Assembly (NCBI GenBank): GCA_015143735.1
Contig: VKHC01000416.1
Coordinates: 1 to 12,307, forward strand
Source of the DNA: Synura sp. LO234KE
Lineage: Eukaryota > Sar > Synurophyceae > Synurales > Mallomonadaceae
Direction: 5' to 3'
Length of the DNA stretch: 12,307 nt
Of this stretch, positions 1 to 7,098 are shown piece after piece. The translations under genes were made by a program, and so were the position numbers. The notes under the pieces are model-generated. The model searched no databases, was not told the origin of the DNA, and saw only the letters and a program-made list of their open reading frames with translations. Each line of letters starts with the position of its first letter. Within the stretch, counting starts at the first letter, position 1.

Positions 1-685
1 GGCAAGCCTCGAAAATTACTCGAAAAAACTAGTTTATTCCTCTATGATTCTCTGTTTTGACTACATAAACTCTTAGTTTATTCTTGCACTTCGTGAAGGC
101 CATCCAATCCAGGCCAAAGATTCGCTAAAAATTCAATGGTTAAAATTTACAAAATAGAACAAAAAAATAGATTATTATAATCTTTTCCGAAATAAATCAC
201 GATAAATAGTAGGTCAAGCCCGCAGGTGACTAGCCACCCCCAATATGTCGTTATTGCATGCAATATATTTATTTCTTATCATAAGAACCAGTTACGCTGC
301 AAAAATAAAAATATTCGTTCTCACGGGCATTACCATGTAAAAAAACGAGTATATACTAATATCGCATGAAATACGAGCACCTGGACCAAAACATGATATT
401 TTGTTCAGAAATATACATCCACTGCAAACTAATCTACAAGAAAATTAAATATATCGTATATTCGTATATCTCACACAAAACGTATCGCATTTTAAGCTTG
501 GTTTACAATATATGATTATCAGCATAATCGATTTTAAACTTCACACGCATCGAATAGATGTATCAAAAATCTTAACATTCGTGTCATCCCAGTTGCACAA
601 CGAATTTCTGGAAATTTCGGCGAAATAATTGTTACTTCTGCTGCACTAATGCCCACGAAACACAATAAACTGCTGAGAGGGGAAT
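1..685. other. AT-rich upstream region
   Basis: No gene is supported here. The stretch is AT-rich and reading frames are short in both directions. A 68-codon minus-strand frame at 534-740 overlaps the sedolisin start and has no recognisable content, so I treat it as chance. The part nearest 686 should hold the promoter and 5' UTR of the sedolisin gene, but I see no unambiguous TATA box or initiator. Confidence 0.6.
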
Positions 686-2475
686 ATGACACGAGGTAAC
701 TTTTTCCTATATTTATTGTGCACTTTGGTGGGTAATTCAAGTGGATTTGTCCAAATGGCTACACACGATTCTTATAGCAAGCTTAGAGAAGCGAAATATG
801 TCAAAGACAAGAGGGCAGATCGTAGCAATACACACAAAGTAATATTTGCTGTGAAGCAACGAAATATGGAAATGGTGAAAGAGAGGCTACTTCAAGTATC
901 AGATCCATCATCTGAACAATATGGGAAATACTTATCACGGGACGAAATAGGCAATTTAACTTCTAATAAGGAAGCAACATTGGAAGTTTTGAAACACCTG
1001 AAGCACATAGGAGCAAAAGTCGTTTCAACATCGATTCACGGTGAATATATTTCTGCTGAAGCTCCTATTGGCGTTTGGGAAGCTACTTTCGACACAATTT
1101 TCCATTCCTTTAATCATACTGAATCCGGGCACTCCGTTTTGAGAGCGGAGCAATACTCACTTCCGAATAAACTTGTGGAGCATGTTTCTGCTGTATTCCA
1201 CACGGTTCAGTTCCCTTTGATGACTAAACGATTGAAAAAATTAGATCGTGTTGAAGTTACGACAAAGCGCGTAATGACTCCAACGATACTTCAAAAATAT
1301 TACAATATAGAAAACGATATCAACGTGCCGGAATCGACACAAAGTTTATTCGAGGCACTGGACCAGACGTTTTCACCGAATGACTTATCCACATTCCAGT
1401 TGCATTATGAACTGCCGACAAATCCAATGACGGATTGCTACGGCACCACACCTCAGGATTACGTCTGCCGCTCAAATCCGGACAACTGCGGCGAGGGCGA
1501 CCTGGACGTGGAATATATCATGGCCATTGCGCCACATTGCCCAACGTATTTCTGGTAAATTTCTCGTCGGTCACTCAAAGTTAATTATTTGCCCACATAT
1601 ATTTGGATCATTTTTATTTCACTCGGTTGCTGTTGCTCTTGTTTAGGTATGCCGACGATTTTATTCCTTGGGTCGTAGCCATCGCTTCCTCCGCCAACCC
1701 TCCGCTCGTACACTCCATTAGTTACGGCGAAGACGAATTCTGGGTGGACGACGACACAATCGAACAATTCGACAATGAACTGATGAAATTCGGACTCATG
1801 GGCATCACGGTGTTCGCAGCGAGTGGAGATGACGGAGCGAACAGCAGAGACGTGAGAGATGAAGGCGCGCGGTGGTGTGGCTATCAACCCAGTTGGCCCG
1901 CGAGCTCTCCTTGGGTAACCGCCGTCGGGGCCACGCAAGGGCCGGAGAGCGATGACGACGAGGTAGCGTGCTCATCAAGTGCCGGAGGAGAGATCACCTC
2001 GGGGGGAGGGTTTTCATCGAAATATCCCGCCCCATCGTATCAAACTGGTCTTGCCACGAGTTACTTGAATAGCGTCAGCGAGCAGCCAGTGTCTGGTTAT
2101 GATGTCAAAGGAAGGGGTCTCCCAGACGTCTCAGTGGCCGGAAACAACTTCGATATTGTTGTGGGTGGATTTCATTACGCCGCGTCCGGCACGAGCGCCG
2201 CCACCCCCGTTGTGGCCGCTATGATATCCCTCATCAATGCCTACAGGATCAAGCTGGGATTGCCTTCTGTAGGATTCATAAACCCCGCGCTCTACCGCTC
2301 GTTGGGGTCCTTCGCCAACGATATAACAGAGGGGCACAACAAGTGTAGCGCTGATCGAAGCAGGTGTTGCAAACAAGGCTTCTACACCGCGCCAGGCTGG
2401 GACCCGGTCACAGGCTTTGGGTCTGTGGACTTCCGTCGGTTGAAGAAGTTGTTTCTCCCGTCCTCTTCCGAATGA
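686..2475 (+). CDS. Sedolisin (S53 serine-carboxyl peptidase, tripeptidyl-peptidase I type), two exons
   Basis: Exons 686-1554 and 1647-2475 join to 566 codons (565 aa, TGA stop). This is close to the length of human TPP1 (563 aa), which removes tripeptides from protein N-termini in the acidic lysosome. Seen: a hydrophobic N-terminus (about residues 5-20) fits a signal peptide; DPSSEQYGKYLS at 73-84 is the classic motif of the pro-kumamolisin activation domain; TPTILQKYYNI near 198-208 fits the start of the mature enzyme. The catalytic set is complete: Glu270 and Asp274 in GEGDLDVEY, the oxyanion Asp351 in ASGDDGA, and Ser473 in SGTSAATP, almost at the human positions (272, 276, 360, 475). 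The C-terminal calcium site is present (Asp515, Asp542 in PGWDPVTGFG). The start is the first ATG of the open frame, with A at -3. The product is probably an active acid peptidase of a lysosome/vacuole or secreted. Whether it acts as a tripeptidyl-peptidase or an endopeptidase cannot be read from the sequence. The first part of exon 1 is clearly AT-richer than the rest. Confidence 0.95.
1555..1646 (+). other. Intron of the sedolisin gene
   Basis: A 92-nt intron with donor GTAAAT and acceptor TTTAG, phase 2. Splicing makes a Trp codon from TG and G and joins CPTYFW to YADDFIPWVV, the continuous sequence expected in S53 enzymes. A downstream frame opening at 1603 lies partly inside this intron and should not be used as a start. 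If the intron is retained, translation stops at once (TGG TAA), leaving the protein without the oxyanion Asp and the catalytic Ser. Confidence 0.92.
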
Positions 2476-4829
2476 TTTGTTTTGCCCGCGGCGTGCAGCT
2501 TGTCAAGTATGGTCATGTTCAAAGACGTTTTTTCCCCAAACGTTTTGATGTTAATTGTTCATAGACGATATTGCCGCGTCAGATTGACCCGCATCTCGGC
2601 CCCACACCAACTCACTCCCCACCGATCGCCGCCCTGATTGAAAATCGATATCGCTCATATTTGTTTGCTATCGCTCCACGACTAATATTCCCAATGCGTT
2701 TTGAGCACTTCCACGAACAAGTGTACTTGAAATCTTGCGCTCCTCGGCTTTGTAGCACTTGTAATTTTTGCGATTAATTTTTCCCCGTGAATTTCGATAG
2801 CAAAATTAGCAAAGTTGCGATACTATGTCCACAAGCGGTACCGATTACGCTCAGCTTATTTTGGTGTCTCGATAATATGGTATCAAAAATCTTAAGCAAT
2901 AATAAACTCTCTTTGTGGTATCCTCAACCATTAAGTGTTCCTTACTAAGTCCTACCATCCATGTACGAACAAAATACGTACTGCGACAGTGCGCGCACTT
3001 TAAGAACACTAAACTTGTAAACACAAAAAGTATACCGTTTAAGTACCGTACAAAAGTAAAACTGTGGTTTTACACTATAGTAGCAAGCAGCAGTTTTTGA
3101 GAAAAATTTTTAGGATAGCTTAAGTAACCGCTAAAGTATAAAAAAGTTTTTGGGAAAAACGACTTACTCTAGATTTACGAAAACTATTGCAAGTATTTTT
3201 CATCATTTGCTAATGATCTCTCTCGACATATTTGCACTTAGCTATAATTGAGAGGATTTAACATTTTCATGAATAAAATATTTCCATGATAATATGTGGT
3301 AAATATCGCCTCAGTCGAGAAAATAGCGAAAAACCATTTGGAAATAATTTCAGGTATTCTAATGCAGCTTCTTGTTCCCATCTGTTTTGATCTCGTTAAA
3401 GTTTAGAATCTGTCAGAAGCTTGGGTCATGTAAGTTTACTTAATTCGAGGAATAGAGCGAGGCGAGTAAAGGAGCTGATAGAATGGCGGTAGATTCTAGC
3501 AGGTTTTGTACCATCTTAAGAGTTTGAGTCCTGTATCATCTGCGGTCTCTTATGCGGTGTACAAACGTATGATGTATCCATGAAAGTGTCCACTAAAGTG
3601 CGGTGATATTATATACTATAGGGATATTATAGTAAAACTTTTAAAATTTAAAGTAAAACTTTGATTTCTAAAGTATACCACTACTATACACAACTTTAAA
3701 ACTTAAATTTCTTAAGCTTTCCCATAGCACACGGAAGTACAACTAAAGTTTCACTAAAGTACAAGAAACTTTAGCCTTCGCGAGATAGAACTTTAGGAAG
3801 TTTAAAAGTAAACCTTTAGCGCAATTTAGACGGTACTCTAAAGGTACTTTAGGAACACTTTAACGGCTACTAAAATTTCCAAAATTTGGTACACAGCTGA
3901 CTGGCTGTTAGCGAGGAAGTAAGTACTACAGACGGCTTGTTGTTTTTAGTTTGTTAAAGAAAATATAGCGAAACATCCCGGGTAATTTTTCTTAGTTTAT
4001 TTGTAAATAAATCGGTCTTGATGGTTTAAACGTCTTGAGGACCTTATTCTTTAAGAAAAAATTGTCATATCCGGTTTATTTCAACATAGAAACCATGCAA
4101 CAAGCGCGTGAAGAACAAGGAGCCACGCAGTGGATGCTTTTGAATATTGAATTAGCATGTTTGACAAAAACCTTTGTTCTTCTAATGTGGACGGAAAATT
4201 GTTCATCAAATTCTAAAATTGAAATATTCCTGAGATGTAGAAGTGTGGTTAAAATCCTCAAAAATACACGGAAGAAACCCAGACTTAGTCAAATCTAGAC
4301 TACTACCTGATACTGCACTTAGTTGGTTATGGTCCATCTTCTAAATGCCGCAACGATATTTAATCGCAAAATCTTAAGATATAGTAGCTAATTAAGATAT
4401 GGAATGAAAAATTTGTTGTGCACGTAGTATCCTCATTTCGTGGTATATGAAAGTGATAGAGATTTTAGAAATCGCTAAGCAAATATTATTCCTACAGCAA
4501 ATGGAAGAAGAGATTAGCCTTATTTCAATAACTAATAAAGGTTCATTAAATACCTGATTCATCTGAAACCATATCATCAAACGATAGAATGAATTCTTTC
4601 GGTGCCCGCTGGTACTTTTTACTGAGAGTTATCGTGTTGACATATTTAAAGGTGCGTTTGAAAATATCTTGTTAGTCTCGTCAGAGGAAAGCTAGCGTTT
4701 GTTGCTAATGTTCACTCTAACTTTAATTGAAACGTTTTATGTGTGGAGGAATACTAGCTTTGTAATCAAGGAAGTCTTGGTAAGTAACCAATTAGACATT
4801 GTGATATATCTTACTAATCAAATCCATTA
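2476..4829. other. AT-rich intergenic DNA with no convincing gene
   Basis: After the sedolisin stop I find no clear AATAAA signal, tRNA or rRNA. Frames of 61-87 codons on either strand (for example 2571-2777, 2915-3100 and 4035-4298 on +) have AT-driven composition and no recognisable motif. The 3' UTR and terminator of the sedolisin gene must lie at the left edge. The only structured part is the hexamer cluster near 3590-3870, listed separately; a thinner scatter of the same words occurs at about 2995-3140. Confidence 0.6.
3590..3875. repeat. Cluster of TAAAGT / ACTTTA hexamers
   Basis: Ten exact copies of TAAAGT or its reverse complement ACTTTA lie within about 280 bases. The left part carries mostly TAAAGT (for example 3649-3654, 3669-3674 and two copies in 3741-3760). 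The right part carries mostly ACTTTA (3790s, 3840s, 3860s). The change of orientation gives a loose inverted symmetry with its centre near 3690-3770. It could be a decayed foldback element, diverged satellite-like units or a protein-binding array. No coding content or clear terminal repeat is visible. Confidence 0.45.
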
Positions 4830-4847
4830 AGTTATCATCAGAGAACT

Positions 4848-5174
4848 ATGCAAGTGCAAGCGCGGAAACAATCTAGACGAGCCAGACAATCATCGCTATA
4901 CCATCCAGGAGGAGAACTTGTCGCCAATACGCCCTCCCAGCCAGCCCAGGACCGAGCAGGGGCTAGTTCGAACAGGAAGAGATAGAAACGGTAGTGTGCC
5001 GGCGTTCCCCCACCAAGAAGCGGAAGCGGCCCAAGAACATCAAGTCTCCTCGCCCGTACCCCTGCACTTAACATGAGCAGGAGTGCGGAAACTGCATACG
5101 CGTTGAGGAAGAATCGTTCCCGCACATTCGCAAGCGAGGGATATCTACGGAAGGCGAAAGGTTTTGATGCCTAA
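4848..5174 (+). pseudogene. Possible broken reading frame in a GC-richer patch
   Basis: One frame runs from an ATG at 4848 to TAA at 5172-5174, about 109 codons, broken only by two close TAG codons near 4983 and 4992. The translation is rich in Arg, Ser, Pro and Ala; short stretches such as RKQSRRARQSSLYHPGGEL and the later SAETAYALRKNRS look more protein-like than the surrounding AT-rich DNA. The opposite strand of the same patch is open for 95 codons (4838-5125) with a hydrophobic start, so GC bias alone may explain both. I do not recognise a family. It may be a relic of a mobile element or a small gene, or not coding at all. Confidence 0.2.
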
Positions 5175-5221
5175 GCCACGTGGTCGACGACGAGAGAGGC
5201 CGTTGTAGGGAGGAAGCGCAG

Positions 5222-5254
5222 AGTTTCAACGTAGAGTTCAGGAATGTTGAAACT
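5222..5254. repeat. Perfect 9-bp inverted repeat (hairpin)
   Basis: AGTTTCAAC at 5222-5230 pairs exactly with GTTGAAACT at 5246-5254 around a 15-base loop. It lies at the right edge of the GC-richer patch, just after the broken frame. It could form a stem-loop in RNA or mark the end of an old insertion. No function can be assigned. Confidence 0.4.
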
Positions 5255-5299
5255 TTTGAATCCCGAGCTGACGGCGAGCTCAGGGGGTTCGTCTGCCTA

Positions 5300-5685
5300 G
5301 GTTTACTATTTTTGTATCTTACTACCGTTACTCCAAGTGTGATCTCTTAAAACAAAAAGCTCAGCAATCAGCAACATTCAAACCGTGGTATCAAAATCCT
5401 CTAATATTTAATCAGCACCTGCATCTAAGGATCCAAGTTACCCACTATGACTACGTCATACTCTATTCAATACTTGGACATTAAAATTTTTCTGAGCATT
5501 TCTTTTCAAATTTGAACGGATAGAAAAATTTGATTTCCTGTATGTCTACGCCCTCATCCTCCAAAGTGTTGTCCTTAATAAGATCCTCAGCAGAAAATGC
5601 ATCGGAGTTCAAATTGTTCATCTCCTCACCATTTTCACTAAACATCACACGAGACTGTTATCGGTTATAAAATAAGCAAATAAAA
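5300..5685. other. AT-rich stretch, nothing recognised
   Basis: This is low-GC DNA between the broken frame at 4848 and the telomere-like tract. I see no open frame of note, RNA gene or repeat unit. The short ACGTCAT word at 5453-5459 recurs elsewhere in the window and is not enough to call a site. Confidence 0.5.
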
Positions 5686-5704
5686 CCCTAACCCCTAACC
5701 CCTA
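5686..5704. repeat. Interstitial telomere-like tract, (CCCCTAA)n
   Basis: CCCTAACCCCTAACCCCTA covers a little over two and a half units of the 7-mer CCCCTAA (TTAGGGG on the other strand). TTAGGG-type and TTAGGGG-type repeats cap chromosomes in several eukaryotic groups. Here the tract is internal and short, so it is at most a relic inserted at a repaired break or from an old end. It overlaps the stop of the minus-strand ORF at 5695-6147. Confidence 0.55.
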
Positions 5705-6147
5705 TTTATATCGGGAAATAAAATGATTGATGCTTCGTCGTCATCATCATTTCCAACATCTTCGATCTGATGATGTTCCTTAAATTTGACCTCCGGTGAC
5801 TTCTTATTGAAAGTGCGCAACCACGTCCAACCATCCGGTGACTTCTTCATTGAAGAAAGGAAGTGGACGGGGGAGATTGAAAGGTCTTGCACTAGTGGGA
5901 GGACGGGCAAGATATTTACTACCCACAAAGGATTCGAGCTCCGATTGTAAATTAGTCCCAAGAGGCCTTGAGATGTAGGGAGTGCCAGCAGTGTCTTCAT
6001 AGGATGGAATCGCAGGAGCTGTGTGTTATGGAGGGGAGGGGGGGGGAATCCGGGGCTGGTGTGCGAGTGATGGGGTAGCGAAGGGCCGAGGAAGGTGGAA
6101 AGCATATTAAAATGCCTCCAATCGACCGCTCCCCACAAGCAGAGCAA
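5695..6147 (-). CDS. Doubtful hypothetical protein, 150 aa
   Basis: This is an uninterrupted 150-codon minus-strand frame. It starts close to, and divergent from, the relic frame that begins near 6112-6153. No family is recognised. It has a Pro/His/Leu-rich first half, a KKSPD / KKSPE pair (from a repeated TCCGGTGACTTCTT in the + strand near 5791 and 5836), and an acidic run GNDDDDEA near the C-terminus. No signal peptide, transmembrane segment or catalytic motif stands out. A frame of this length can occur by chance in a window this size, and nothing shows expression. Confidence 0.2.
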   Translation of the reverse strand: MLCLWGAVDWRHFNMLSTFLGPSLPHHSHTSPGFPPPPLHNTQLLRFHPMKTLLALPTSQGLLGLIYNRSSNPLWVVNILPVLPLVQDLSISPVHFLSSMKKSPDGWTWLRTFNKKSPEVKFKEHHQIEDVGNDDDDEASIILFPDINRG

Positions 6148-6956
6148 CGATTATGAGTAATGAGGATAGAAATATTGTTATATTACAATGTCAGGTGCAC
6201 GATCTAAGTAGGAGACTAGTGGATATTCGTCAGAGCCACGGGCTTCCGGGAATCACGATTTAACAGCAGTACGACAGTAAGAGTGGTGTTTGACGAAGAA
6301 ACGGGCCCGAGGGATTTCCGTAATGTGGCAGAGAGAGGAGGTGCATGAGAAGGGGACGATAGTAACTTTCTAACTCCTCCTGCTACATACCGCGTAAAGA
6401 CCAAATCCAGTGCGGTAGTAGACGTAGAAGTCCGGTGCACGCGGAGAGATTCTGTGAGGACGTGGATGAACTCTGATGAGATGTTCGAATGTGTGAGTGG
6501 TTAGGTGCCAAGTTTGGCCCAGAGGAAGCGGTGGGATGGCCAAAAGGGACAAAAAACTTCTGGCTATTTCCAGGATTGGATAGTCCTATTCCATAGGTCC
6601 CAGGTAATGCCGAGCAGGCAATTGAAGTTTTTAGATGTCAAAGTGGACCCAGATGCCGGGGAACCAAGCGAGCTATACTTTGTATAGAAGAGAACAGAAC
6701 GAGAATATCGCGAGGGAAATACGTGTCGACACCTTTCAAGGGAGGCATCAAACTTATTTGGACCTCATGGATAATTCGTAATGAAAAGGACTCTTCAAGA
6801 CGTAGACAAGCTAAAAGACCTGAAAAAACGCACGCTCTTAAACAAGCGGGATATGCATATGATGTGAAAGTGGAAAATTTAGTGACGACGGATAATATAT
6901 ATATTTTAGATAAACATTGCACTAGCTACAAAAGAATAGAGAAACAACAGCTGTAA
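6112..6956 (+). pseudogene. Decayed protein-coding relic, family not recognised
   Basis: Protein-like sequence continues along the + strand for about 280 codons but moves between frames. A short piece starts at ATG 6112. The next frame runs from ATG 6153 to TAA 6261. A second frame is open from 6220 to TAG 6502, with one TGA at 6346. The first frame resumes about 6480-6956, with one TAG at 6594 and then 119 codons to TAA 6954. Where one frame closes the next is already open, as expected from small indels in a former gene. Features seen are RVVFDEETGPRDF (about 6280-6318), KGTKNFWLFPGLDSPIP (about 6543-6593) and a Lys/Arg-rich C-terminal part (about 6780-6956). No family, signal peptide or transmembrane segment could be assigned. 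It ends 75 bases before the start of the modular gene. A real gene with unseen introns is possible, but I found no splice pair that repairs the frame. Confidence 0.45.
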
Positions 6957-7031
6957 CGGTTACTTAACAGTTACTTACGTCATACCAGATATTCTTTCGG
7001 AAAATATTTCTCTAGTGGGAAGTGGTAAAAG

Positions 7032-7098
7032 ATGTACTTGGCTCTAAGTGCCATTTTTCATTCGATTTTCGCTCTATTAATTGTTCCCTATGCTAAGG
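7032..7098 (+). other. Exon 1 of the modular gene: signal peptide
   Basis: The 67-nt exon encodes a Met start followed by a strongly hydrophobic stretch (MYLALSAIFHSIFALLIVPY) ending in Ala-Lys, with a plausible signal-peptidase site after Tyr-Ala at residue 21. The donor GTAAAG at 7099 leaves phase 1, exactly what the next exon needs. The 58-nt intron 7099-7156 ends in TTTCGCAG. It is too short to be seen as a long open frame. Confidence 0.65.

Noticed and set aside
561-575. 15-base word TATCAAAAATCTTAA shared with 2881-2895
   Set aside because: Flanks do not match, and one such coincidence is plausible in AT-rich DNA of this length.
1585-1938. 117-codon minus-strand frame over the sedolisin intron and exon 2
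   Set aside because: It is antisense to a strongly supported S53 catalytic region and has no recognisable content; GC-rich coding DNA keeps the opposite strand open.
4035-4298. 87-codon + strand frame in AT-rich DNA
   Set aside because: It has no ATG at its first codon, AT-driven composition and no motif; this length is expected by chance.
4964-4973. TTCGAAC, resembling a tRNA T-arm
   Set aside because: No acceptor stem, D-arm or anticodon arm at the proper spacing could be found around it.
4838-5125. 95-codon minus-strand frame with a hydrophobic N-terminus resembling a signal peptide
   Set aside because: The remainder has no domain or repeated pattern, and the + strand of the same patch looks at least as protein-like; not enough to call a gene.
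6974-6983. ACGTCAT word (CRE/bZIP-like) about 50 bases upstream of the modular gene start
   Set aside because: The same word occurs near 5453 and inside coding sequence near 9490, so its position is not informative alone.
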